Origin: Kiloniella spongiae
Lineage (GTDB): Bacteria; Pseudomonadota; Alphaproteobacteria; Kiloniellales; Kiloniellaceae
Length of the DNA stretch: 64,000 bases
Direction: 5' to 3'
Assembly: GCF_001026905.1 (NCBI RefSeq)
Contig: NZ_LAQL01000009.1
Span: 124,001 to 188,000 of the forward strand
Below are positions 28,471 through 38,551 of the stretch, one piece after another. The position numbers were made by a program, and so were the translations under genes. The notes under the pieces are model-generated. The model was not told the DNA's origin. It saw only the letters and a program-made list of their open reading frames with translations, and did no database searches. Position 1 is the first letter of the stretch. Every line of letters begins with the position of its first letter.

Positions 28471-29361
28471 ATGGCCAGTTTTACACAGAGATTCTCCAGG
28501 CAACTGGCTGTGCCCCTGGCCCTGACAATACTGGTGTTCACCAGTGGCTTCAGCCCCTTCGAGTCGCTTTTTGCCCCGAGTTCCAGCCTTATCCCTCGCT
28601 GGGCTGATTTTAGTGCAGAGAGCACAGAAGCGGTCAATCAAAATGAATGGAACGTCTTCATCCAGAAATACCGCGAAGAAAACTATGACGGTATCGCGCG
28701 GATTGCCTATCACAGAGTTAGCTTTAATGACCAACTGGCCCTCAAAGAACATTTGAAATACCTGCAAAGCGTCAAAGTCAGTACTCTTAACAGAGACCAA
28801 CAACTTGCCTATTGGGTTAACCTCTATAATGCAGCAACCGTAAATCTAATTCTGCAACACATGCCCGTTGAAAGTATCCGGGATATCAATATTTCCCCCG
28901 GGCTATTTGCATCCGGCCCTTGGGGAAAAAAGATTCTCCGCATAGAAGGCGAGAAAATTTCTCTGAATGATATTGAACATGGCATTCTGCGTCCAGGCTG
29001 GAAAGATCCTCGTATTCACTATGTACTGAACTGTGCATCTCTTGGCTGTCCTGATCTCCCCAAAAAGGTTATCACCGCCGAAGAATACGACACCCAACTA
29101 ACGGCTGCAGCCCGACGCTTCATTGATCATCCACGTGCCGTAAACATCGGCGAGAATAACGAAGCGGTTGTTTCCAGTATCTATGTCTGGTTCAAAGAGG
29201 ACTTTGGCGGTAGCGATGCATCTGTACTGGACCACCTGCGCACCTATGCATCCAAAGAACGCCAGAAAGAGTTGATGAAAATTAGATCCATAGAAAACCA
29301 TACCTATGACTGGGACCTAAACTCAGTTCCCGTCGTAGCCACGGCATCAACGGGATCCTAA
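28471..29361 (+). CDS. DUF547-containing exported or membrane-anchored protein
   Basis: The ATG at 28471 (MASFTQRFSRQLAVPLALT), preceded by GGGAG nine bases upstream, gives a 296-aa protein with an N-terminal signal or anchor (about residues 11-26). An in-frame ATG at 28405 would add 22 residues without a site. The DUF547 core is recognisable: QLAYWVNLYNAATVNLIL, LNDIEHGILRPGWKDPRIHY and NCASLGCPDLPKK with a conserved cysteine. The family resembles papain-like folds but its function is unknown. It is a single gene, divergent from leuC. Confidence 0.85.
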   Translation: MASFTQRFSRQLAVPLALTILVFTSGFSPFESLFAPSSSLIPRWADFSAESTEAVNQNEWNVFIQKYREENYDGIARIAYHRVSFNDQLALKEHLKYLQSVKVSTLNRDQQLAYWVNLYNAATVNLILQHMPVESIRDINISPGLFASGPWGKKILRIEGEKISLNDIEHGILRPGWKDPRIHYVLNCASLGCPDLPKKVITAEEYDTQLTAAARRFIDHPRAVNIGENNEAVVSSIYVWFKEDFGGSDASVLDHLRTYASKERQKELMKIRSIENHTYDWDLNSVPVVATASTGS

Positions 29362-29524
29362 ATAAACTATTAATTCCCTGGTAAAATCTCCAACTCCATA
29401 AAAAACCGAAACATTCGTAAACAAGCCCAGAAGGTTACCCCCTGAAGTTATTGATTATTTTTAGTTGCATATATAAATTAAAAATTAACTTATGCAGGCA
29501 AGAGTAAACATACTAAAATCATGA

Positions 29525-29533
29525 GGGGGGGGG
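29525..29533 (+). repeat. Homopolymer of nine G before the helicase start codon
   Basis: G9 occupies the ribosome-binding region and ends three bases before the ATG at 29537. An out-of-frame ATG lies at 29521. Loss of one G or gain of two would place that ATG in frame with the gene, and any change alters Shine-Dalgarno strength or spacing. Such tracts slip during replication. Confidence 0.9.
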
Positions 29534-29536
29534 ATT

Positions 29537-32500
29537 ATGAAAACCACTTTAGAGGAGGAGAATAATACCTCCAATTCAGATTCGGAATTCCTAGAGTATT
29601 CCAATCTAAATACACGAGCTGCACTCGAAAAACTGCGTCAAAATCTACTAGATGTGGGAACCCGCAACAGACTGATTAGTGCACCTTTTAAAAACGCGCG
29701 AGCAAATGCTCTTGAAATTGTAGATGAACTTTCAGATGAAATCTTCCGATTACTTTGGACCGAAGGCAAATCTTTTACTTTCCTCTCCAATCCAGATGAA
29801 AAAAATGAGAAAACTCAACAGCAGAATGACGATAGTCAACCTGTATACATTCCTCCTGAAGAAGAAATCATCAAAGATAAAACTGGCTTAGCTGCACGGC
29901 ATATAGATACCAAACTTCAAACACGGCTTTACAAAGAAACATTACAAAAAAGACTTATTGCACTTAGTAGAGATTCAAACTTGTTCGAAGAAGAACAAGG
30001 CGTAAATATACTTTTTTTAGGAATTGGGTTTCTCAAATGGTTCGACTCAAGATCTTCTGATATTGAACGATTTGCACCACTCATTCTACTTCCCATCTCT
30101 CTTCAAAGAGATCAGGTTCGTAGCCGTTTCAAGCTGAAGAAACGTGACGAAGATATCGAAGTGAACCTCTCACTACGCGCCAAACTGAATGAAGATTTCG
30201 ATATTAGCCTACCAGATTTCCCAGCAAATGAAGATTGGACTCCATCTGATTATTTCTCACTGGTATCCAAGGCAATAACTCAGAAAGATCAATGGTCTGT
30301 TGAACCTGACCGTATACTACTCGGCTTCTACTCTTTTTCAAAGTTCCTGTTATATCGGGACCTAGACGCTTCGGAATGGCCTAGTGACGCAGATATCACA
30401 AAGAATAACTTGATAAGCAGTCTTCTTGTAGATGGGTTCGGAGAAAAAGCCCTAAATATTTTTGAAAATCAGAACTTAGATGATATTTTAGCCCCGCAAG
30501 ATCTCGGCCATGTAAAAGATGCAGATTCCTCTCAAGCTGAAGTCATTAAATTGGCAGCAGAAGGGAATAACCTTGTAGTCCAAGGTCCTCCTGGAACAGG
30601 GAAATCGCAATCAATTGCAAATGTTATAGCTGCGGCAACTCGGAAAGGTAAGAGCGTACTTTTTGTTGCTGAAAAAATGGCTGCTCTGGACGTCGTATAT
30701 CATCGTCTCCAAGAGACAGGGTTGGGTCCGTTATGTTTGGAGTTACATTCCAGAAAAGCAAATAAAAAAGCGGTTATAGAAGAAATCAAACGAACACTGG
30801 AGTTAGGACAGGTCTCTGGTGGTGCTGAAGATACAGCTACTCAAACAAAAATAGTTCGGGACAAACTAAACGAAATATCAAAGTTACTACATTCACCAAT
30901 GGATGAAGTTAGAGAAACCCCTTTCAGAGTACTCTCTGAACTAGTCTGGTTGCGAGAAGAAGGCTTGGAACCTTCTGAGTTCAAAGTGGGTGACAAGCTT
31001 TTATCAGGACCAGAACAACACAATACTGCTCTAGCTGCTCTCCAAAAACTTTGTGACAGGATTTCTTCAACAGGACCTTCAAATCAGCATGACTGGAGGG
31101 GAGTAAGAAACCGACTAACCCCAATGGACGTTGATCGGTTAAAACCAAAAATTCAAGACTTGGTTAAATTTTCGGCACGCTTAGAGGAAAGCTTCGTTCA
31201 GGCGAATAGAGTTGTGAAATTCGATGATGAAGCTTCGATAGAAACAGCCAAAAGCCTTATCGAGTGGTTAACTATCTTAGAAACCATGCCGGATGGAGCC
31301 AGTAATATTCTTTCTTCTGCATCCATCCGAGAAAATACAGCCCGAGCGTTAGAACTGTTGTCCGCAGCCAACAACTTACGCGCTAAATATGATGCAGCGA
31401 TTATCTCGGTAAAAGAAATAGCATTAGATCAAGATTGGAGTGAAGCAAGGCAGTTAATTGCAACTTATGGCAAAAGTCTTTTTCGTTTTTTTAATGGTGA
31501 ATTTAAGAAATCAATTGCTTTGCTGAATTCATATTCAACAGAAGATCCTGCAAAAAAACACGAAGACCGCCTAGCTCAGATTGATAAGTTCATCGAATAC
31601 CAAAATGCATTCAAAAGGCTTGAAAAAGAGGAAACTCAAGCAAAAGCCTTCTTTAACGATTTATGGCGTGGCCGATTAACTGAGACCTCCGCCCCCCAAG
31701 CAGTAATTGAATGGTATCAGGAGCATAAGCCAAAATTAGCAACTCATTCTGATCTCATGGAAGTCCTGAATAATTGCCCAAACAGCGTAAGACTGAACGA
31801 ACTGTCAAGTGAGTTAAACAAAGCTATCCAAGCATTTGAGAAATGCTGGTTAGAAATATGCACTATGCTTGATTTAGATCTAACACAAGCTTTTTCAAAT
31901 AACGGAAGCGTAGCCATTAGAGAAATAAACGAGAAACTCTCTAACTGGCAGGCCAATTTCGAACGTCTGGATGAATGGTTTTTACTTCGTGCAGAAGAAG
32001 AACATTGTCGAGAAGTCGGCTTATCTGATTTTGTGGAAAGTTTATCTTGCGGAGACCTCACAACAACAGATGCTGTAAACGACTATCGTTATGCTCGAGC
32101 AGAAGCACTTTGGAAGCTCATGATTGACAAGAACTCTGCTCTGCTTGACATTGACGGAGATGACCGCACTCAGTTGATAAATAGATTTCAAACCCTCGAA
32201 CTTGAGCTTTTTCGTGCAACTGCTCACGAGATAGCAGCAAAACATACCGCAGGCATACCTACAGGGGCCCAAGGACAAATGGGCATCATAAGAGGAGAGG
32301 CTGGAAAACGAAGAAATCATCGTTCAATACGCAGATTGGTTGAAGACGCTGGCGACGCGCTCCAACAAATAAAGCCTGTATTTTTGATGAGTCCAATCTC
32401 AGTAGCTCAATATCTACCTCCTGGCCGTATCAATTTCGACTTAGTACTAATTGATGAAGCAAGTCAGGTTCGGCCAGAAGACAGTATTGGTGCGATAGCC

Positions 32501-34336
32501 CGTGGTCGCTCTACTATTGTAGTGGGTGATAGTAAACAGTTACCTCCAACGAGCTTCTTTGCTCGAACATTAGGAGATATAGGACAAGAAGATGAAAATG
32601 ATGAGGAAAATGTCGATCAGCCTGGTGTCCATGCCGGTGCTATGGAGAGTATTTTAACTCTTTGTGCCGCAAGGGGGATGACTTCTAAGACACTTCAATG
32701 GCATTATCGCTCCAAGCACCCCTCACTCATCCAAGTCTCAAACGATACATTCTATGAAAACAAGCTAAAGTTCCCTCCTAGCCCTCAAATTGCAGGCCGT
32801 GAGGGATTAATTTTTAGAGAGGTTGACGGAATCTATGATCGAGGAAAAACCAGAACAAATAAAATTGAGGCTCAAGAGGTCGCTAAAGCAGTTTTAAAGC
32901 ATGCAAAAACAGCTCCCCGCCTCTCACTAGGCGTCGTAACATTATCTACTGCTCAGCGGAACATGATAGAAGGTGAACTTGAATTATTGCGTGCAGAGAA
33001 TCAAGACGTTGAGTATTTTTTTTCCAAGGAAAGACATGAGCCTTTCTTTGTAAAAAATCTCGAAAATGTTCAAGGTGATGAACGAGACGTGATTTTTATT
33101 TCAGTCTGCTATGCGAAAGATAAAGATGGATACATGTCCCAATCCTTTGGTCCTGTAAATAGTCTTGGAGGAGAACGCCGTCTAAATGTGTTATTCACGC
33201 GCGCGAAACGCCGTTGCGAAATTTTTGCATCCATTACAGATCAAGATATTGAATTGCGAACTGCAAACGTTCCTGCTGGTAGAAGAGCTTTACATGCATA
33301 CTTAAAATTTGCTCGAACGGGCACAACAGATGTACCTGAACCAAGTGGGAAAGAACCTGACAGCCTGTTTGAAGAAGCTGTTATGAATAAACTTCGTGCA
33401 GCAGGTTATACCGTTGATCCTCAAGTAGGATCAGCTGGCTTTTACATTGATATGGCAATTAGAAACCCTGAAAATATGGATGTATATTTACTAGGTGTCG
33501 AATGTGATGGTGCTACTTACCACAGTGCTGCATGGGCACGAGAACGCGACAGACTTCGTCAAAATGTACTCGAGGCAAAGGGGTGGTTATTACACCGTAT
33601 ATGGAGCACAGATTGGTTCCAACGACCAGAACAAGAATTTCAAAAACTTTTACAGGCAATTGATAAAGCTCGAATAATTCAGGAAAATAACCAAAAAGCA
33701 GAAGAAGAAGTCATCCGGGAACAAGAAGAATCTATTATCAAACGTGAATTACTCTCCCCAGATGAACCCAAAGTAAGTATTCCTTATGTCGAGGCAAAAT
33801 TAGACCCGATTAATGGTTATAATGAACCACATCTCGTACCTGTTTATAAACTGGCAGAGCTAGTAAAATTGATTGTGGAAATAGAACAACCTATTCACAA
33901 AGATGAGATTGCACGGAAAGTTTCTAAAGCATGGGGTCTTCAAAAAGCAGGTGCAAGAATTAAAAAGTTAGTTACAAACGCAATTATTCTGGCAAAGAAG
34001 AATAAAACAATTATAGGAGAAGACTTCTTAACGTCTGATAATGACAAATCCATTATGGTCCGTGATCGCACAAATGTGGAATCATCGTCCCTTAGAAAAG
34101 CCCAATATTTACCACCTGATGAAGTTGATTTAGCTATTCATGAGTCAGTTACACGAAATGTTGCTGCGACCGCTGATGATTTAGCAAGAGACGTAGCAAA
34201 AGCATTTGGCTTTAAATCAACAAGCGCGCAATTAAAAACTTCTATTCTCGAACGAATAAATACACAGGTATCACAGGGAACTTTAGAAGATTTTAATGGA
34301 CAGATAGCAAAATCTGATCAATCAAATACATCATGA
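29537..34336 (+). CDS. DUF4011 - superfamily 1 helicase - Vsr/MTES_1575-type nuclease - DUF3320 protein (Hhe-like defence protein)
   Basis: This is a single 1599-aa protein. The DUF4011 start is at about 30-60 (ALEKLRQNLLDVGTRNRLIS). Walker A is QGPPGTGKS (349-357), Walker B is LIDEASQ with D973-E974, then VVGDSKQLPPTSFF, and the C-terminal helicase motif is GGERRLNVLFTRAKRRCE near 1211. A restriction-endonuclease-like domain is at about 1275-1375, with D1305, E1322 and D1324 in GVECDGATYH and WLLHRIWSTDWF. DUF3320-like repeats lie at about 1440-1485 and 1535-1590. This layout matches the single-gene anti-phage system reported as Hhe (DUF4011-helicase-Vsr). The gene is visibly AT-richer than its neighbours and sits alone between a DUF547 gene and the rplS operon, which suggests acquisition. 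Antiviral function is inferred. Confidence 0.9.
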   Translation: MKTTLEEENNTSNSDSEFLEYSNLNTRAALEKLRQNLLDVGTRNRLISAPFKNARANALEIVDELSDEIFRLLWTEGKSFTFLSNPDEKNEKTQQQNDDSQPVYIPPEEEIIKDKTGLAARHIDTKLQTRLYKETLQKRLIALSRDSNLFEEEQGVNILFLGIGFLKWFDSRSSDIERFAPLILLPISLQRDQVRSRFKLKKRDEDIEVNLSLRAKLNEDFDISLPDFPANEDWTPSDYFSLVSKAITQKDQWSVEPDRILLGFYSFSKFLLYRDLDASEWPSDADITKNNLISSLLVDGFGEKALNIFENQNLDDILAPQDLGHVKDADSSQAEVIKLAAEGNNLVVQGPPGTGKSQSIANVIAAATRKGKSVLFVAEKMAALDVVYHRLQETGLGPLCLELHSRKANKKAVIEEIKRTLELGQVSGGAEDTATQTKIVRDKLNEISKLLHSPMDEVRETPFRVLSELVWLREEGLEPSEFKVGDKLLSGPEQHNTALAALQKLCDRISSTGPSNQHDWRGVRNRLTPMDVDRLKPKIQDLVKFSARLEESFVQANRVVKFDDEASIETAKSLIEWLTILETMPDGASNILSSASIRENTARALELLSAANNLRAKYDAAIISVKEIALDQDWSEARQLIATYGKSLFRFFNGEFKKSIALLNSYSTEDPAKKHEDRLAQIDKFIEYQNAFKRLEKEETQAKAFFNDLWRGRLTETSAPQAVIEWYQEHKPKLATHSDLMEVLNNCPNSVRLNELSSELNKAIQAFEKCWLEICTMLDLDLTQAFSNNGSVAIREINEKLSNWQANFERLDEWFLLRAEEEHCREVGLSDFVESLSCGDLTTTDAVNDYRYARAEALWKLMIDKNSALLDIDGDDRTQLINRFQTLELELFRATAHEIAAKHTAGIPTGAQGQMGIIRGEAGKRRNHRSIRRLVEDAGDALQQIKPVFLMSPISVAQYLPPGRINFDLVLIDEASQVRPEDSIGAIARGRSTIVVGDSKQLPPTSFFARTLGDIGQEDENDEENVDQPGVHAGAMESILTLCAARGMTSKTLQWHYRSKHPSLIQVSNDTFYENKLKFPPSPQIAGREGLIFREVDGIYDRGKTRTNKIEAQEVAKAVLKHAKTAPRLSLGVVTLSTAQRNMIEGELELLRAENQDVEYFFSKERHEPFFVKNLENVQGDERDVIFISVCYAKDKDGYMSQSFGPVNSLGGERRLNVLFTRAKRRCEIFASITDQDIELRTANVPAGRRALHAYLKFARTGTTDVPEPSGKEPDSLFEEAVMNKLRAAGYTVDPQVGSAGFYIDMAIRNPENMDVYLLGVECDGATYHSAAWARERDRLRQNVLEAKGWLLHRIWSTDWFQRPEQEFQKLLQAIDKARIIQENNQKAEEEVIREQEESIIKRELLSPDEPKVSIPYVEAKLDPINGYNEPHLVPVYKLAELVKLIVEIEQPIHKDEIARKVSKAWGLQKAGARIKKLVTNAIILAKKNKTIIGEDFLTSDNDKSIMVRDRTNVESSSLRKAQYLPPDEVDLAIHESVTRNVAATADDLARDVAKAFGFKSTSAQLKTSILERINTQVSQGTLEDFNGQIAKSDQSNTS

Positions 34337-34401
34337 GAGTCGGTTAAATAAACAACGGTGTAGCATCACCTACTTTTCTTTTTCATAAATCATAATTTAA
34401 A

Positions 34402-34438
34402 CAACAAAAATGGGTGCCACTTGGCACCCATTTTTGTA
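34402..34438 (-). terminator. Bidirectional terminator between the helicase gene and rplS
   Basis: ATGGGTGCCA and TGGCACCCAT pair with a 2-nt loop, flanked by AAAA on one side and TTTTTG on the other. It serves both the converging plus-strand helicase gene and the minus-strand rplS operon. Confidence 0.88.
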
Positions 34439-34485
34439 ACTTCTGACCGACGAGAAAGCTCTTCGTCGACAGTCTGTCGAACCGC

Positions 34486-34914
34486 TTACTTTTTAGCAGC
34501 TGCCTTAGCAGCAGCTTTATCAGCACGATCCGCAGCAGCGGCTTTACCAGCAGCACCAGTTGTTTTTTCTGCGATACGTGCAGATTTACCACGACGGCCA
34601 CGTAGATAGTAAAGCTTCGCACGACGCACATCACCGCGACGGATCAATTCAACTGAATCGACACGTGGGCTGTAAAGTGGGAATACACGCTCAACGCCTT
34701 CACCGTAAGAAATCTTACGAACTGTGAAAGAAGAGTTCAGACCAGCATTTTTACGTGCGATACATACACCTTCAAATGCCTGGATACGCTCACGTGTACC
34801 CTCAACAACTTTAACGTTTACGCGGACGGTATCACCAGCAGCAAACTCGGTAACTTTTTTGCCATCTGTAAGTTTGGCAACCTGATCAGCTTCTAGCTTC
34901 TCGATTACATTCAT
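34486..34914 (-). CDS. rplS: 50S ribosomal protein L19
   Basis: The start ATG 34914 ([11 protein letters not shown]) matches L19 and is preceded by AGAGGA; this gives 142 aa. The conserved core includes [39 protein letters not shown] and [15 protein letters not shown]. It ends in an Ala/Lys-rich tail of about 25 residues, common in alphaproteobacterial L19. It is the last gene of ffh-rpsP-rimM-trmD-rplS. Confidence 0.97.
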   Translation of the reverse strand: MNVIEKLEADQVAKLTDGKKVTEFAAGDTVRVNVKVVEGTRERIQAFEGVCIARKNAGLNSSFTVRKISYGEGVERVFPLYSPRVDSVELIRRGDVRRAKLYYLRGRRGKSARIAEKTTGAAGKAAAADRADKAAAKAAAKK

Positions 34915-34971
34915 GTTTCTATCCTCTACCATTCTATTGGGGCCAATGACCCGTTTAACTTTTCAACGGAC

Positions 34972-35715
34972 CTAATGGCCCAGTTTGGTATCGTTACGTT
35001 TATCCAGGTACTTTTCCCATAAATCCGGGCGTCGTTCCCTGGTAATATTTTCCGCCTGTTCCTGGCGCCACTGCTTTATCTTTCCATGGTGACCAGAGGA
35101 AAGAACCTCGGGCACCTTGCGATCTTGCCATTCGGCAGGTCGCGTATAGAGCGGATATTCCAGCAACCCAGTTTCAAACGATTCTTCGTCTGCGGATTCC
35201 TTGTTACCCATAACCCCCGGCAATAACCTGATGACAGCATCCATAAGGATTAATGCCGCCTGCTCACCACCGGACAGGATGTAATCACCAACCGAAACCT
35301 CTATCACTTCACGCGCGTCCAAGACCCGCTGATCGATCCCTTCGTAACGCCCACACAAGAGAGTTACCCCAGGTCCTGCCGCTAACTCTTTGGCCAAACT
35401 TTGGTCCAAAAGCCGTCCGCGCGGCGAGAGATAGATAACCGGACCAGCATTGCCAGTCACAGAGTCCAAAGCTGCATCAACGACATCGGGACGCATTACC
35501 AAACCAGCGCCGCCCCCAAAGGGGATAGCATCAACAGTACGGTGTTTATCATACGCAAAATCGCGAATGTCCACCTTTTCCAACTCCCATATCCCTTTTT
35601 CAAGGGCCTTGCCCGCCAGGGATAATCCCAGAGAGCCCGGAAACATTTCCGGATGGAGCGAAAGTACTGTTGCTTTCCAGCTTGCTGTCACGCTATCCAA
35701 CATTCTGTCATGCAA
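34972..35715 (-). CDS. trmD: tRNA (guanine37-N1)-methyltransferase
   Basis: This 247-aa protein has the TrmD SPOUT knot segments: [16 protein letters not shown] at the N-terminus, [41 protein letters not shown] and the C-terminal [20 protein letters not shown]. It methylates G37 of tRNAs and prevents frameshifting. The start is uncertain by four codons (ATG 35715 or 35703). It lies between rimM and rplS. Confidence 0.96.
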   Translation of the reverse strand: MHDRMLDSVTASWKATVLSLHPEMFPGSLGLSLAGKALEKGIWELEKVDIRDFAYDKHRTVDAIPFGGGAGLVMRPDVVDAALDSVTGNAGPVIYLSPRGRLLDQSLAKELAAGPGVTLLCGRYEGIDQRVLDAREVIEVSVGDYILSGGEQAALILMDAVIRLLPGVMGNKESADEESFETGLLEYPLYTRPAEWQDRKVPEVLSSGHHGKIKQWRQEQAENITRERRPDLWEKYLDKRNDTKLGH

Positions 35716-35759
35716 CCCGGTTTGAAAGACATGGAAAGAAGATCATAGATCTTTAATTC

Positions 35760-36284
35760 CTAGCCTTCCCGACCCAGAACAACGTCGGGCATATCAACAA
35801 CGATACGCTGCCCTTCGAGGTCCACAACCGGCACAGAGCTTTCCGTAAAGCTGACCATTTCCGATTGCCCACTTTCACTGACAAATTCCAGAATATCCCC
35901 GGCGCCAAAATCGAAAACACCTTTTACAGTACCAAGAACCACTCCCTGAGTGTTCTCGACCTTAAGGCCAACGAGATCGGAATAGTAATATTCGTCGTCT
36001 TCTGTCAGTTTTGGTAGAAGATCACGGTTAACATACAGTTTTGTTCCTCGCATTTCCTGGGCGCGATCACGATCTTTCACCCCCTCAATCCGCGTAAGAA
36101 CAGTACCCTTGGCCTGGCCTGTTACGGTAATTTTGAGACGGTTGCCCGCATCATCCGTCACCGGTCCAAATGCCGCCACGTCTTCAGGAACTTCAGTGTA
36201 GCTTTTAACCTTCACACCACCACGCACCCCGTGCGCGCCAGCGATCACACCTACACAAATTCTATCTTCGTGGTTTGAAGCCAT
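35760..36284 (-). CDS. rimM: Ribosome maturation factor RimM
   Basis: This 174-aa protein has the two RimM barrels: the N-terminal CVGVIAGAHGVRGGVKVKSY and the C-terminal PRC domain with DEYYYSDLVGLKVEN and FDFGAGDILEFV. It binds S19 and helps mature the 16S rRNA 3' domain. It lies between rpsP and trmD. Confidence 0.96.
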   Translation of the reverse strand: MASNHEDRICVGVIAGAHGVRGGVKVKSYTEVPEDVAAFGPVTDDAGNRLKITVTGQAKGTVLTRIEGVKDRDRAQEMRGTKLYVNRDLLPKLTEDDEYYYSDLVGLKVENTQGVVLGTVKGVFDFGAGDILEFVSESGQSEMVSFTESSVPVVDLEGQRIVVDMPDVVLGREG

Positions 36285-36311
36285 GAGCTAAGAAATCCTA
36301 AGTTCGCCGAA

Positions 36312-36701
36312 TTACTCAGCTGCGCTTTCTTCAGAAGCTGCAGCAGCTTCTTCAGCAGCTGCTTCTGCAGCCATACGCTTTTCTTCCAGACGCTCTTTTG
36401 CTTTCGCTTTCATCTGGTTTTTCTTGGTCTGTTCTGGAACAGCACGCTTTTCAGCAAGACCAAGATTACCTAGGAAACGCGCAACGCGATCTGTAGGCTG
36501 AGCACCAGTAGACAACCAGTATTTAGCGCGATCTTCATTCAGAATCAGACGCTCTGGGTGATCTTTTGGTACCATTGGGTTATAGGCGCCAATCTTTTCG
36601 ATGAAGCGACCATCACGTGGAGCACGAGCGTCAGCAACTACGATACGGTAGTATGGACGCTTTTTGGCGCCGCCACGGGCTAGGCGAATTTTTACAGCCA
36701 T
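36312..36701 (-). CDS. rpsP: 30S ribosomal protein S16
   Basis: This 129-aa protein begins [20 protein letters not shown], the S16 N-terminus. It continues with [14 protein letters not shown] and [18 protein letters not shown]. The C-terminal extension rich in Ala, Glu and Lys is usual in alphaproteobacteria. It follows ffh after 73 nt. Confidence 0.97.
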   Translation of the reverse strand: MAVKIRLARGGAKKRPYYRIVVADARAPRDGRFIEKIGAYNPMVPKDHPERLILNEDRAKYWLSTGAQPTDRVARFLGNLGLAEKRAVPEQTKKNQMKAKAKERLEEKRMAAEAAAEEAAAASEESAAE

Positions 36702-36774
36702 TTCAGTTCCTCTTGTTAAACACTAAACTTAATAATACTCAATTTATTCAGAAGCACTCTTTCGTGGACATCCC

Positions 36775-38145
36775 TTATTTAGGGAAACCCATCCCAGGAG
36801 GCATCAGGTTTTGCAACCCACCCCGCATCATGCCTTTCTTGCCCATTTTCTGGACCTTCTTCATCATGCGGGCAGCTTCCTGCTGTTGCTTTAGAAGCTT
36901 GTTCACATCCTGAACCGATGTCCCGGAACCGTTCGCAATACGGGTTCTCCGCTTTGCTTTAATAACTTCCGGTTTTTCACGTTCATGAGGTGTCATGGAT
37001 GAAATGATGGCCAATTGACGATTGATAATTTTGTCGTCGATCTTGGCATCTTTCAATTTCTTCATCTGGGCGGAATTCATACCTGGAAGCATGTTCAACA
37101 GGCTCGACATACCACCCATTTTTTGCATTTGTTTAAGCTGAGACGCCAAGTCATTCAGATCAAACTTGCCCTTCTTCATTTTCTCGGCAAGTCTCGCGGC
37201 TTCTTCCTCTTCAAAGGATTCAGCAGCTTTTTCAACCAAGGAAACCACATCGCCCATACCCAGAATACGAGAGGCAACACGGGAAGGATGGAAATCTTCT
37301 AACTCTTCTAGCTTTTCACCGACACCAATCAATTTGATCGGGCATCCAGTTACAGCACGCATGGACAGGGCCGCACCACCGCGGGCATCACCATCCATAC
37401 GGGTCATGACGATACCGCTCAGACCAATCTTTTGATTAAAAGTGTCTGCAACGTTGACCGCATCCTGACCAGTCATGGCATCAGCAACCAGCAAAGTTTC
37501 TGCTGGCTTTGTTGCATCCCGTACACTTACGACTTCGGCCATCAACTCTTCGTCGATAGCCAAGCGCCCAGCGGTATCGAGCATAACAACATCGAAACCT
37601 TCAAGCGCACCGGTTTGTACAGCACGCTTGGCGATTGCGACAGGTTGCTCACCAGGAACGACATTCAAGGTTCTCACGCCTATTTGCGCACCAAGAACAG
37701 CCAGCTGTTCTTGCGCAGCAGGACGACGAACATCAAGAGAAGCCATCAAGACTTTCTTGCGTTCTTTTTCGTTCAGGCGTTTAGAGATTTTAGCCGTGGA
37801 TGTTGTCTTACCAGATCCTTGCAGACCAACCATCATAATAACAGCTGGCGGTGTTACCTGTAGATTAAGGGCAACGTGATCTGCCCCCAACATCTCGCTG
37901 AGATGATCATTGACAATCTTGACGACCATCTGACCGGGGGTCACGGACTTCAGAACATCCTGACCGACAGCGTCAATCTTTACCTTTTCGATAAAGTCTT
38001 TGACCACAGGCAACGCCACATCAGCTTCAAGCAAAGCAACACGCACTTCGCGCAGAGCAGCTGTAACATCAGCCTCACTCAATGCACCGCGGCGCTTCAG
38101 CTTGTCAAAGACTGATCCAAGACGATCCTGTAAGCTATCGAACAT
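36775..38145 (-). CDS. ffh: Signal recognition particle protein
   Basis: The start ATG 38145 (MFDSLQDRLGSVFDKLKR) fits the family and follows GAGGA; this gives 456 aa, and an 11-codon upstream extension was dropped. The NG domain has the P-loop GLQGSGKTT (107-115), DVRRPAAQEQL, LDTAGRLAID and TRMDGDARGGAALS. The Met-rich M domain holds LKQMQKMGGMSSLLNMLPGM and MMKKVQKMGKKGMMRGGL, which binds SRP RNA and signal sequences. It is the first gene of the ribosomal operon. Its receptor FtsY is also in this window. Confidence 0.98.
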   Translation of the reverse strand: MFDSLQDRLGSVFDKLKRRGALSEADVTAALREVRVALLEADVALPVVKDFIEKVKIDAVGQDVLKSVTPGQMVVKIVNDHLSEMLGADHVALNLQVTPPAVIMMVGLQGSGKTTSTAKISKRLNEKERKKVLMASLDVRRPAAQEQLAVLGAQIGVRTLNVVPGEQPVAIAKRAVQTGALEGFDVVMLDTAGRLAIDEELMAEVVSVRDATKPAETLLVADAMTGQDAVNVADTFNQKIGLSGIVMTRMDGDARGGAALSMRAVTGCPIKLIGVGEKLEELEDFHPSRVASRILGMGDVVSLVEKAAESFEEEEAARLAEKMKKGKFDLNDLASQLKQMQKMGGMSSLLNMLPGMNSAQMKKLKDAKIDDKIINRQLAIISSMTPHEREKPEVIKAKRRTRIANGSGTSVQDVNKLLKQQQEAARMMKKVQKMGKKGMMRGGLQNLMPPGMGFPK

Positions 38146-38551
38146 ACTTGTTCCTCTTTCTCTCAAACATCCAACCAAAAAGGTTGAAAACGGTAATCAC
38201 AAAAGCCAAACGCAACTTACGCCAGTGCGCGATACTCGCGGACTGGCGGAGCTCCTTAGAGCTGATGCACTTAACTTTTGCAGATATTTGAGCGGAACCT
38301 ATAAAAAACGCACATGAAGGTCAAGCTTTTTCAGCGACTCAGCGCAATCAGAGGCTATGTTTTTCATCTCACTGGAGTCGCCAAGTGTCATCCATGCAAG
38401 AAATACAATCACTCGTCAGTTGTCATTTATCTCATCACGGCTAATTATGAGCCGCAATAAACAATAAAAAAACAATGGCTTCTGATACCCTAATGCGGAT
38501 TTCATACTCTAGCACAAATAAAAAAACAGCTGATTCAGTCGAAGATTCGGC
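38146..38551. other. 406-bp divergent intergenic region
   Basis: It lies between ffh (minus) and the PAS gene (plus) and should hold both promoters. There is a small hairpin (CGGCT/AGCCG, 38438-38454) without a U tract. I looked for an SRP RNA (GGTCAGGTCCGGAAGGAAGC type core) and do not see one. No supported gene. Confidence 0.6.

Noticed and set aside
29362-29536. Attachment site or transposon end before the helicase gene
   Set aside because: No inverted or direct repeat matching the downstream side near 34337-34400 could be found by eye, and no recombinase is present.
34383-34634. Minus-strand frame overlapping the end of rplS and the terminator
   Set aside because: It passes through the terminator hairpin and is a frame shadow of rplS.
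38146-38551. SRP (4.5S) RNA gene next to ffh
   Set aside because: The conserved core sequence of bacterial SRP RNA is not present on either strand in this gap.
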